A stretch of DNA of 64,000 nucleotides from contig JAULAV010002416.1 of the NCBI GenBank assembly GCA_030789695.1, positions 62,001 through 126,000 of the forward strand. The letters are read 5' to 3'. The position numbers were made by a program, and so were the translations under genes. This document shows positions 1-10,395 of the stretch, piece by piece. Within the stretch, counting starts at the first letter, position 1; the number at the start of each line of letters is the position of its first letter. The stretch is from Scilla litardierei. Taxonomy: Eukaryota > Streptophyta > Magnoliopsida > Asparagales > Asparagaceae. A model generated the notes under the pieces. It searched no databases. It had not been told where the DNA came from and was given only the letters and a program-made list of their open reading frames with translations.

Positions 1-1805
1 CAGAAGCTCTCCCTCCGTGACGACTCCCAAAGTCGTCAGGTCCCCAAAAAAAATTAACACAAAAGGTAGTAAAGTTTCCCCTAACAGAGATCGCTACACA
101 AATAACACAGATATACAGTAAAAAGTTTAGGGATGCTTAGATCGTGTCTGTGTAGTCGTCTCTGCCAATAAGCACGGGTAAGATCTGAATCTGACAAGAT
201 ATCGTCTTCTCACCGTAGGCAACTGAGATTGTGGCACTTTCCCTTTGATAGGTGCTTTCGGCTCCTTTGTAAATGACGTAAGTCTGAAACTACGGCACCA
301 AGAGGTTGAGGCTTGTGAATCCTTTTCAAAGCTTGCGGCAATTAGCTTCTCTGCCTGCAAACATAAGTACGGGAATTAAATATCCAAGCACATGCAAACT
401 AATAAAGATTAATTGGGGGATTAAAAATTAAAACAAGAGATTATGCATCTCCCTTTTGTTGTCTGCTTCAATTCGCCTGGGCTCTGTGAAATAGATTTCA
501 TTTGTGCGCCCTCCCGATATACAATTCGGCAGATTGGGTGCTCTTTGAAATTTTGATCAATCAAAACAAAATCATTCGGCCGTCAGCCCCAAAGAAAAAA
601 ATATCCGGCCTCTCTTCTGCAAAAAAAATCAACTCGTGCTCTTTTCCCCAATTTGTGCGATACTGGGCTTTGAGATTTTGAGTGTGCTTCTCTATATGAT
701 TTCTCTCTCTCTCTCTCTCTCTCTCGCTTGGAGATTTACGGCACCCAAAAAAATTCTGCAAGTTATCAAAAGGGGCGGCTCTTGTAGAAAAATTTTGTTC
801 TCTCTCAGCCTTGATGCGTGCGACCTCCACTCAATAAAAAAAAACCAACCTGAATAATTTCGGCTGACTCTCTAGGTTTTCAAAGAAAAGTATTTTTTGC
901 AAAGGGCTCTTGGGATTTTAAAGACAAGATAAAAAATTAGTGTGTGCCTTGATTAATACATGAGTAATATCTCTCCCCTTTTCTTATTGGAATTTTAGAA
1001 GGGAGGTACAAAAAAAACGGCCCAGGGAGTGAAATCAAGTTCTAGTGCATGCAAAAAAAAAACAAATGCCCCTGGGAAATTATCAAGTGTTCTCTCAGAA
1101 AGTGGGAATTAAAAAAAGACGAACTTGGCAAACTTTGAGAGTTTCAAAGCACAGAACTTTGTTTCAAAGCACAGAACTCTTGTTGCCCTTGCTTGTTTCT
1201 TGATAGACCTGCAACCAAAAAGAAAGCACAGAGAAAATATTTTAAATTAATCAAATCGCATGAAGATGATTACCTTTTGCCCATTGGAAATTAAAACCTC
1301 TGACATGCTCTTTGTTTCGTTTTGCTTGGAATTTAAAGGATGGCCGGCTGTGTTGTTTTTCTTGAAGAGAATAAAAAAATCGGCAGCCTGTGTCCTTTTT
1401 GGGTGCCTCTGTTTCTTTTAGTTTCCCCTTTTTATATAGCCAACAGCTTGCAACCCTAGGAGAAGAATTCGGCTATTTTTTTGTTGTGGCCAAGAGCAAT
1501 TCCTAAAGTAGATAGGAATTACAAGATATTTGGATTTGAATAAGATTTTCAAATCACTTTGATAGATTTGTTCCAATCCCAATTGATATCAAATTGGCCT
1601 CCATCTCATCCCACATTGGACCAAGTCCAACTAGCTTTGTGCACACCACTTCTTCTCCATTCAACTTGCTATATGATTAGCAATTACTCCACGTATAAAG
1701 AGAATTATCGTTTCGCCTTTCCTGAAACACACTTAGCACACACGTTAAATAAAACACAACGTTTGTCATCATCAAACTAGAGGTCCTAGATCGTTGCTTC
1801 CAACA
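1..1805 (-). repeat. 3' LTR of element A (truncated by window start)
   Basis: Direct repeat of 5309-7103. It ends with TTCCAACA immediately before the PPT complement. It carries a CT microsatellite near 702-725, longer than in the right copy, and a minus-strand TATA box at 1429-1438. Small ORFs inside it are not supported as genes. Confidence 0.88.
702..725. repeat. (CT)n microsatellite in element A 3' LTR
   Basis: About 11-12 CT units. The matching run in the other LTR copy (6008-6024) is shorter, so it has changed length since insertion. Confidence 0.9.
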
Positions 1806-1819
1806 ATCTCCCCCTTTTG
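1806..1819 (-). other. Polypurine tract of element A
   Basis: On the minus strand this reads CAAAAGGGGGAGAT directly against the TGTTGG start of the 3' LTR, the expected place for the plus-strand primer of reverse transcription. Confidence 0.85.
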
Positions 1820-3105
1820 ATGATGACAAAACCATAAATGATTTGTACAAATAAAAGTGCGTGTGTGAAGTGTGATGAGGGATGTAATGCAATATGATTT
1901 ATACAATGAGATGAGATGAAGCATGCACAATATAACAACAACATTAGCTTGCTCCCCCTTTTGCCAAACTCCCCACTTTCATGTATTTTCAATGCTCCCC
2001 CTTCAACCAATAATACCATAATTTGTGCCAACATTAATACCACAAATATTTCAACACTTTTCTCCCCCTTTTGTCATCATCAAAAGTGTATTCTTGAAGA
2101 CGAACACTTATCACATGCAAAAAGAGAGCATTATTAATGATAACTAGCATTTGCATGTCGTTATTCTATAATTAGCACTTCAAATCCAACGATAAAGATA
2201 ATTAGGATTCAACACCATCGTGTAAGTGCAATTATTAAACATAGAAGTACAAAGGGAGATACTCTTACAAATTCAACCAAATCAATCCAACATTTTCCAA
2301 ATAACTTTGTATCACCTAGGATTGATTTTTCCCACCTCATCAAAGATGAGTTCAAGATATCATACCCCAAAACATAGCCTAAAAGGACTATTAGATGTGG
2401 GGGTGACATTGCTTGACGAGTAAAAACACCAACGCTAAAGTTTACCCATAAAGCTTATGTTGGATACTCGTGGGTAGTGTATTTGCCATGAATTGTATCC
2501 ATTTTTCATACGGAGCAATTTTCAATTTTTTTTCCACATTCATTTCCTTTGTTTTGTGCTCAATTTTTATTCATGGCAAATCACATCATATCCCTTAGAT
2601 TTTTCAGTTAATAATCATCCTACATTCACTTTCCAGTATTCATAAATAGTATCTCCAAAAGTACGACATAGTCTAATATTCGTGGAAGTGAAAGTAGGTG
2701 TAGAAATCATATTATCAATTCATCGAACTTGGCATGGCTATTAAGAAATAAAACATACGCATGTAGCCATGATAATAATACACCACTTTCTTCAAGGATA
2801 TGATCATCATTCATTTATATCACTAAAATGATGCAAAGAGTAAGAAATGCAATAAGCTCATTTTTTTTCTTTTGTCCTTTTTTCATTTTTTTTTGTTTTA
2901 TAATGAACTAACAAACACACTAAAAACAATCAAGCAAACAAAAGCACAAAACAAAAACAAAACAAAAAATCCAAGCACAAAAAAAATATATGAAGATATT
3001 CATTAAGTCCAAAGAATGAGATATACCTTCGCCTCGCCGTTTGACTAAGGAGCTAAAAGGTAATGAGACATTCAATTTATCGCTCCTCGTCAAATTTCAA
3101 TCCAC
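1820..3105 (-). other. Non-coding 3' interior of element A, with extra PPT-like motifs
   Basis: About 1.3 kb between the gag stop and the PPT with no convincing coding region. It contains further minus-strand GGGGGAGC/AAAAGGGGGAG motifs near 1951-1962, 1993-2003 and 2060-2073, then a T-rich and A-rich stretch near 2860-2990. The same arrangement and clear sequence similarity are found in element B (47433-48850) and in part in F (59334-60045). Several PPT copies upstream of the 3' LTR are a known Sirevirus trait. Confidence 0.75.
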
Positions 3106-4965
3106 CTACAAAAGAGGTGTCGTGTGTGACCTTGGAATCCAACAAGGTCCACTCACGTTAGTCATCAAAGATTTAGGAACCCATATTTGTTTGAACTTAA
3201 TGTTTTTGTTCCTATATTTGCAACGATATGAAGTATGACCAACGCATCCACATGTAAAGCACTTAGCATGAAAATTTCCAACCTTTGTTGATTCAATGTG
3301 AACTTTTCTATATTTTGATTTTTCAACATTTTTAAGACCATATCCTAGTCCTCGCCTATTATTGCCATAAATTTGATTTCCAAGAATAATGTCCAAATTT
3401 TGTTTTCCAATGGAAAATCTCTTTAATGACAATTCTAGGGTGGTGACTTTGGATTTCAAGATATCGTTTTCATTCACAAGCAAAGTGCATTTACTAATGA
3501 AAGCTTGCTTGTTTTCCTCTTCTTTCTTTACAAAATCCCTCATTTTTTCTTTAAGTTCAAGATTTAGCATGTTAATCTTTTTAGAAAGCAATTCATTTTC
3601 AGTTTCAAGTTTTATCTTATCTAGCTTATACATGCTAATATCCTTTAATAAAGAGGGACATGAAAGACAATCAGTTTTTTCAGACAAGCTAGTTTTCTCT
3701 TTTTCTAACATGGTAATGGTAGATTTGCATGCAATAAGCTCTTGTTTTAGATTTTTCATTTCTAAAGACATGTCATACTCAGTTTGTTGCATATCAAAAT
3801 TATCATTTCTATAACTATCCACATCAGCTTCTAGTTCATCAATTCTATGTTGCATTCCTTTACAGATTTCTAAAAGTTCAGCTTTAGTGGGAGATTCTAC
3901 CTCATTGTGTTTGGCCATCAATGCCATGCAGGAGTGGGCTTCATGTTCCTCATCATCCTCCTCAGCTTCGCTATCCTTGTCCCACGTCAGCACTTTCGTT
4001 TTTCCTTTTGCAACTTGAGCTGTGTGTTGTTGTGGGCAATCTTTTATGTGGTGCCCTTTCTTCCTGCATTTAAAACATTCACTTCTATTAATAGCTTTCT
4101 GATCATAGGAATTTCTACCAAAATTAGAATTATTAGAACGAATGAACCTTTTTCCCATCTCAGCTCTTCCTTGATCAGTCTGAATGTATCTCCTGAAGTT
4201 TCTAACCATTAGGGCTTGCTCTTCATCAAGATCGTCGTCGTTAGCTTGAAGAGCTAATGGTGTGGAAGCTTTGGTCTTCTCTTCATGTTTCTCTCTGGCT
4301 TCTATACTCTGTAACTCAAGCTCGTGTGACATTAGGTTCCCTATCAAGTCCTTCACTTTCATTGTTGACAAGTCCTTAGCTTCTTGAATAGCGGTGACTT
4401 TAGGCCTGAACGAGCTTGGTAGCGCCCTTAAGATCTTTCGTACCTGTTCATGGCTAGAGTATGGCTTATCGAGGGAACTGGATTTGTAGACAATGTCCGT
4501 GAACCTCGCAAACATATCTTTCACAGATTCTATTGGTAGCATGCGGAAGCTCTCGTATTCTGTGCAAAGCAACACAAGTCTGGATTCCTTCACTTGCGAT
4601 GTTCCCTCATGTGTCACCTCCAGAGTATGCCAGATTTCCTGCGCAGTTAGACAATGTGAGATACGATTAAACTCAGATTTATCAAGAGAGCATATAAGCG
4701 CATTCATAGCTTTACCATTAAGAGTATAAAGTTTTTTATCAGATAAATCCCACTTGTCTTTAGGCTTAATCATAACAGTGTCTTCGATTTTAATAGTGGG
4801 TAGACTATAACCATTTTCAACAATATCCCACACATCATAATCAACAGACACTAAATAGATTTTCATTCTAGCCTTCCAATATGCAAAGTCTACACCGTTA
4901 AACTTAGGGGGACGGGCTATAGACTGACCTTCAGCAAAAGCACAATCAGATATATTCATGGTCAT
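3106..4965 (-). CDS. gag: Gag polyprotein of element A (Sirevirus-like Ty1/copia)
   Basis: An intact 619-residue ORF encoding the retroelement's RNA-binding and particle-forming protein. The first ~200 residues resemble the copia-type gag family (UBN2/DUF4219): YWKARMKIYL near residue 30 and a tryptophan-containing motif near residue 110. A CCHC zinc knuckle, CFKCRKKGHHIKDC, lies near residue 300, followed by an acidic stretch and a long coiled coil (about 365-505) rich in K, E and L heptads. A second knuckle, CFTCGCVGHTSYRC, is near 570, then the sequence found at gag-protease junctions (IWVPK), after which the ORF stops instead of running into protease. The ATG lies about 30 bases inside the primer site, as expected for the first ORF. 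The protein is longer than most copia gags, as in Sireviruses. It is uninterrupted, unlike the copy in B. Confidence 0.9.
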   Translation of the reverse strand: MTMNISDCAFAEGQSIARPPKFNGVDFAYWKARMKIYLVSVDYDVWDIVENGYSLPTIKIEDTVMIKPKDKWDLSDKKLYTLNGKAMNALICSLDKSEFNRISHCLTAQEIWHTLEVTHEGTSQVKESRLVLLCTEYESFRMLPIESVKDMFARFTDIVYKSSSLDKPYSSHEQVRKILRALPSSFRPKVTAIQEAKDLSTMKVKDLIGNLMSHELELQSIEAREKHEEKTKASTPLALQANDDDLDEEQALMVRNFRRYIQTDQGRAEMGKRFIRSNNSNFGRNSYDQKAINRSECFKCRKKGHHIKDCPQQHTAQVAKGKTKVLTWDKDSEAEEDDEEHEAHSCMALMAKHNEVESPTKAELLEICKGMQHRIDELEADVDSYRNDNFDMQQTEYDMSLEMKNLKQELIACKSTITMLEKEKTSLSEKTDCLSCPSLLKDISMYKLDKIKLETENELLSKKINMLNLELKEKMRDFVKKEEENKQAFISKCTLLVNENDILKSKVTTLELSLKRFSIGKQNLDIILGNQIYGNNRRGLGYGLKNVEKSKYRKVHIESTKVGNFHAKCFTCGCVGHTSYRCKYRNKNIKFKQIWVPKSLMTNVSGPCWIPRSHTTPLL

Positions 4966-4995
4966 CTAAAAAATCTAGGCTAGATCCTCTAAACT

Positions 4996-5008
4996 GGCTC
5001 CGATACCA
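4996..5008 (-). other. Primer binding site of element A (tRNA-iMet type)
   Basis: The minus strand reads TGGTATCGGAGCC, one base different from the usual tRNA-iMet complement TGGTATCAGAGCC, two bases inside the 5' LTR. Confidence 0.85.
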
Positions 5009-5010
5009 CT

Positions 5011-7103
5011 TGTTGGATCTGGATCGTAGCCTAGAGGGGGGGGGGGGGGGGTGAATAGGCTAATAAAAATATTCGTGCAACCCATGAACAATCCCACGCA
5101 GTTATAAGCACAGACAAGGCAATAAAATAACAATCACAGAATACGCACAGATATACCCTGGTTCGGTCGTCCCCACGACCTACTCCAGCCCCGAAAGCAA
5201 CTACTAGATAGATATGTAATCAAGTACAGCTACACAGTGAGTCAAGATCCCAAATCTACTCTCACCTAGCTCGTACGCACACCACGTGCTCTACACTCTC
5301 AATCTAGTCAGAAGCTCTCCCTCCGTGACGACTCCCAAAGTCGTCAGGTCCCCAAAAAACATTAACACAAAAGGTAGTAAAGTTTCCCCTAACAGAGATC
5401 GCTACACAAATAACACAGATATACAGTAAAAAGTTTAGGGATGCTTAGATCGTGTCTGTGTAGTCGTCTCTGCCAATAAGCACGGGTAAGATCTGAATCT
5501 GACAAGATATCGTCTTCTCGCCGTAGGCAACTGAGATTGTGGCACTTTCCCTTTGATAGGTGCTTTCGGCTCCTTTGTAAATGACGTAAGTCTGAAACTA
5601 CGGCACCAAGAGGTTGAGGCTTGTGAATCCTTTTCAAAGCTTGCGGCAATTAGCTTCTCTGCCTGTAAACATAAGTACGGGAATTAAATATCCAAGCACA
5701 TGCAAACTAATAAAGATTAATTGGGGGATTAAAAATTAAAACAAGAGATTATGCATCTCCCTTTTGTTGTTTGCTTCAATTCGCCTGGGCTCTGTGAAAT
5801 AGATTTCATTTGTGCGCCCTCCCAATATACAATTCGGCAGCTTGGGTGCTCTTTGAAATTTTGATCAATCAAAACAAAATCATTCGGCCGTCAGCCCCAA
5901 AGAAAAAAATATCCGGCCTCTCTTCTGCAAAAAAAATCAACTCGTGCTCTTTTCCCCAATTTGTACGATACTGGGCTTTGAGATTTTGAGTGTGCTTCTC
6001 TATATGATCTCTCTCTCTCTCTCGCTTGGAGATTTACGGCACCCAAAAAAAATTCTGCAAGTTATCAAAAGGGGCGGCTCTTGTAGAAAAATTTTGTTCT
6101 CTCTCAGCCTTGATGCGTGGGACCTCCACTCAACAAAAAAAAACCAACCTGAATAATTTCGGCTGACTCTCTAGGTTTTCAAAGAAAAGTATTTTTTGCA
6201 AAGGGCTCTTGGGATTTTAAAGACAAGATAAAAAATTAGTGTGTGCCTTGATTAATACATGAGTAATATCTCTCCCCTTTTCTTATTGGAATTTTAGAAG
6301 GGAGGTACAAAAAAAACTGCCCAGGGAGTGAAATCAAGTGCTAGTGCATGCAAAAAAAAACAAATGCCCCTGGGAAATTATCAAGTGTTCTCTCAGAAAG
6401 TGGGAATTAAAAAAAGACGAACTTGGCAAACTTTGAGAGTTTCAAAGCACAGAACTTTGTTTCAAAGCACAGAACTCTTGTTGCCCTTGCTTGTTTCTTG
6501 ATAGACCTGCAACCAAAAAGAAAGCACAGAGAAAATATTTTAAATTAATCAAATCGCATGAAGATGATTACCTTTTGCCCATTGGAAATTAAAACCTCTG
6601 ACATGCTCTTTGTTTCGTTTTGCTTGGAATTTAAAGGATGGCCGGCTGTGTTGTTTTTCTTGAAGAGAATAAAAAAATCGGCAGCCTGTGTCCTTTTTGG
6701 GTGCCTCTGTTTCTTTTAGTTTCCCCTTTTTATATAGCCAACAGCTTGCAACCCTAGGAGAAGAATTCGGCTATTTTTTTGTTGTGGCCAAGAGCAATTC
6801 CTAAAGTAGATAGGAATTACAAGATATTTGGATTTGAATAAGATTTTCAAATCACTTTGATAGATTTGTTCCAATCCCAATTGATATCAAATTGGCCTCC
6901 ATCTCATCCCACATTGGACCAAGTCCAACTAGCTTTGTGCACACCACTTCTTCTCCATTCAACTTGCTATATGATTAGCAATTACTCCACGTATAAAGAG
7001 AATTATCGTTTCGCCTTTCCTGAAACACACTTAGCACACACGTTAAATAAAACACAACGTTTGTCATCATCAAACTAGAGGTCCTAGATCGTTGCTTCCA
7101 ACA
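5011..7103 (-). repeat. 5' LTR of element A (complete, 2093 bp)
   Basis: Begins TGTTGGATCT and ends TTCCAACA on the plus strand. A run of 16 G follows at 5036-5051 where relatives have 6-11, typical of the SIRE-like LTR end. The U3 promoter on the minus strand is marked by a TATA box at 6726-6736. Confidence 0.9.
6726..6736 (-). promoter_or_regulatory. TATA box of element A 5' LTR
   Basis: The minus strand reads CTATATAAAAAGGGG within U3; transcription would run leftwards through R/U5 into gag. Its copy in the other LTR is at 1429-1438. No experimental start is implied. Confidence 0.6.
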
Positions 7104-10100
7104 GGTATCTCATACCCAATCTTAAACCTTCTTCCACCTAACATATTTCTCCCTCATAGCTCGGCCCGATGATCGGTGCTTGGTCTCTCCGTGAACCAAG
7201 TCTGATCCCACCGAGCATCAATCAGACCAGATCTGACTTTGGCATCGGAGGTGAATTGGTCGGAACCAAGGTCCGACCCCCCTGACAAGCTCTCTTGTCT
7301 ATTTAGGTTCAGGAGATCCAACGACGATGAGGCCACCCCTTAGCGTCTTCCCAGCCGGAGCCGAGCGCCCTCGTCCCCGAGGCTGCTCATCTCCACCACC
7401 ATGAGGTCGTCGCTCTGTCGAGGCTACCCTTCGGTAAGCCGACGCTAGAATCCGCGCGTCCCTCACCGAGCGACTCCACCTTCAACCGATCCTGGAGGTT
7501 GTCATCCCGTCGAGGCTACCCCTCGGCGCACTAAAGAATGGATCTGCGCCTTCTTGGTCAAGCGAACACGCCATCGATCGACCCCAATGGTCAACTCTGT
7601 CTCACGTGATAGCTATGACATCCGGGCCGCCAGACTCTCAACATGTGGTGAAAATTCACTCGTAAACACCTCTGAAATTATTTTCATGAAGTAGAATGAA
7701 GAATAAAGCAGATGTTTTCTGTGATGTTTGACGATTTTGGAAACCCATTTCAAATTAACTTGAATGTTGTACACTACAGTATTCTCTTTGATTAATGTTC
7801 AATGTGCATATGAACATGGATGCTTATGTTGATTTGGAACCTGTAACTGTACTTATTACATTTCTCTATAGTACTATTGATTTAGTGGCTTGCATTTTTT
7901 CATGCTATGTTTTCTTACTTAACAAGTTCTTGGGGAAGAACATGACAAAGAAGCATCAATGATATACATGCAAGCTTCTGTGAAGAAGCATGCTTAAGAA
8001 TTTTTAATAAAATGCCCATGTGATGTAACCTAAGCTTCTTTAATTGGGTCAATGGCATCAGAATCTTTCCGGTAATTACCATTGCTTAGAGTACTTCTTT
8101 CCTAACTGTGTAGTCCTTTTAGATAACATGTGAGCATGTTGTGATTTTACATATGAGAAACTTTATTTATTTTTCTTGAGGCCATTCTCAGCTATTTTGT
8201 GAGAATTCCATGGCCATGAATGTTTCATCATATATTAATGTTAAATACTGGCATACACGTGAAATTGTGTAAAACTTGCATGGAAAACCATTTTTGACGA
8301 TTGCAAGTGCAGTTATGTATGTGTGTGTTTTAAGTTCCACATCACGGGGATATCATATCAGTTTCTTCTTTTCTGAAATTTGATGATCAATGTGCCAATT
8401 CTCAGATATTGCCCAATCAATTGTGAATAACTTCGAGCAAATACATCCTCCCTTAATTTGAATTAATGTTTTTCTTGATGGTATGTAAGTGATGTTAACA
8501 TTATAGATTCTACAGATTCTTTGATCACAAAGGACTAGAACTAGACCTAGAGCTGTTTTTAATTTTCTGATGGATTTTAGGTGGTTGGGTCAGGGTCTCA
8601 GCCACGACGGTTAGTAGGTGGACATGAAAGAGAAGGGCAAGTTATTGTGTGAGGGTGTTTTTGCATTCAGATCCATTTTGTTTTACATAATTATATGATA
8701 GCTCCAAAATTTTGCAAATACCTAATTTTGCTCAAAATAACTTGGGGAATCATATGTGTATTGATGATAGGAGTTGGTGGGTTGGTTTGCAGACATTATT
8801 CAAGCTTTGTGAAGAGAAGAATTATTATTGCAAGAGAAGAATATGCTATCAGATGTTTTTAACAATCAAATTGATTATTTGGTTTTTGTGGTTGGTCACT
8901 GCTTATTTGGGAATAAACAACAGTAAATATAATTGAGAAAGAAGTCTTATGATAGTTTAAGATCAGAGAACCACAGGCTAAAGGGTCAACATGTGAGCTG
9001 TTGATTAATTTGAATCCAGTTTTTTATCACGAGTTTCCTTTGTCTGCATTATTGTTGGTGAATAATTTGCAGGATTATTGTTGCCAGACCGATTATGAGG
9101 TGGCTCTGATATGCTCTCTTTAGGACGTGGTTCTGCTATGATGCTTTAGAAGTAGAAAAACTAATTGAATGTCAATTTATAAAAGATAGACTAATAAAGA
9201 TTGTATGTTTATGTTAACTGTTTTTATGCTAAGCTATAGGGATCAGAATCCATTTTCATTACTTCATTAGAATATGATAAACATGCCATATAAAGAGAAT
9301 GATATTTGATGTTCTGGTTGTTGTTAGGTAACTGGTGAATGGGAAGCAACTTCCTGGTGGTCAATAAAGCACTATTTATAGCCAACTATGGTATCCGTTG
9401 TGTTATGGTATTAGTAGGAGAACTGAAAATCGGATGTGGATTATTTCAGAGAGAGCATAAAAGGGGATTTAAATGTGAAGCAGCATCTTGAGGAATTTGG
9501 TGAGTTGTGTACTGCTAGAATTTATTTTGTTTTTTAATTTTATAGTTTTGTTTCTATTGACGAATTTATTATCTTGAAAAGTTCATTATGAACCTCTAAA
9601 TGATTTATTAGGGCTTTCGCTCATGCGGAAATGGCATATGTAACTATCATTTCAAATATATGCTTACACTTGCTTCAACTGAATTCAAAATTAAAACACA
9701 TTTGTAGTCGACTCTGGTAAGTAAAATTTTAGAAGAACTGATTACATTATTTTGGAAATAAATTGAACTAAAATTTTAGGGGTAACTAATTTTGGTGGTA
9801 ACTAAATTTTGGCAGAAACTAAAATATTTGAGTGGAACTAAATAACAATTATAGTGTTTTAATTATTGATGGTTGTTTAGAATTAGGGGATTCAAGCTTT
9901 TGAGTGTGGATATTTTAAATGAACTGTGCCCTTAGGGCACGGGTTATGACAGAAAATTTGGTTGACAAGGCCAAGTGAAGCTTTCACATGTTGAGCATCA
10001 AATTGGTAGTCCTATTTATATTGGCGAAGTTCGTGTCAGCATTGGCAAAGTATATGTACAATCAACATAAAATGATTCAGCCAAATAACGGGGCAAACAT

Positions 10101-10390
10101 ATGCTTTGCAACATGCTTTTTATGGATTCAACTAGCGTGAACACGTGTGATATTCTCGCTATAGAGTGAAGGCTAAATCCCATAAATATTTAGGAAGACA
10201 AGAAACTTCTACCGATGAAGACCAACTAATAATATAATGAAATTGGACCAAATAAGGAATTAAATTGTCTCTGTTGTCACCATGTGTTTTACTATCATTA
10301 AGTTTATATTGTTGTTGAATATATGTATGCATTTTTAATACCAGCATGTTGTATAAGAACTATATTGGAACTTTCAGCAATTTGTTATTA
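7104..10390. other. Background sequence, no recognised gene
   Basis: The first ~550 bases are GC-rich and repeat-like (GTCGAGGCTACCC occurs twice, near 7417 and 7510). From 7700 onward the DNA is AT-rich with frequent stops in all frames. The longest ORF is 74 codons (8712-8936) and has no recognisable motif. Short intron-like stretches (pyrimidine tract plus CAG near 9070) are present but no exon series can be built. A Helitron-like 3' hairpin lies at 9926-9940. The stretch is interrupted by element D and resumes at 19868. Confidence 0.6.
9917..9950 (+). mobile_element. Helitron-like 3' end remnant, terminal CTAG lost
   Basis: AAATGAACT is followed by the perfect hairpin GTGCCCTTAGGGCAC and GGGTTATGAC. 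The two other Helitron-like ends in the window share AAATGAAC(T/C), a GTGCC...GGGYAC hairpin and TTATGACTAG. Here the last bases read GACAGAA, so the CTAG terminus is mutated or missing. No 5' end was found. Confidence 0.4.
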
Positions 10391-10395
10391 TGAAT
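10391..10395. repeat. Left target site duplication of element D (TGAAT)
   Basis: TGAAT precedes the TGTCAC start of the LTR and is repeated at 19863-19867 after the right LTR end. Confidence 0.85.

Larger units (their letters stand above)
1..7103 (-). mobile_element. Element A: gag-only Sirevirus-like Ty1/copia LTR retrotransposon
   Basis: Two long direct repeats (1-1805 and 5011-7103) flank a 3.2-kb interior. The complete right copy starts TGTTGGA and ends TCCAACA, so its ends are inverted repeats with TG...CA termini. On the minus strand the order is 5' LTR (right), a tRNA-iMet-like primer site, one long gag ORF, about 1.3 kb of non-coding DNA, a polypurine tract and the 3' LTR (left, cut by the window edge). 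There is no protease, integrase, reverse transcriptase or RNase H. The LTR copies differ by scattered single bases and a CT-repeat length change, and look identical over the last ~700 bases, suggesting a fairly recent insertion. The left TSD lies outside the window; the base run after the right LTR is GGTAT. The long coiled-coil gag and repeated PPTs point to the Sirevirus (SIRE/Maximus) lineage; lineage is inferred. Confidence 0.88.

Noticed and set aside
3389..3814. 141-codon plus-strand ORF
   Set aside because: Antisense shadow of the coiled-coil part of the element A gag; the same shadow occurs at 49114-49527 against B.
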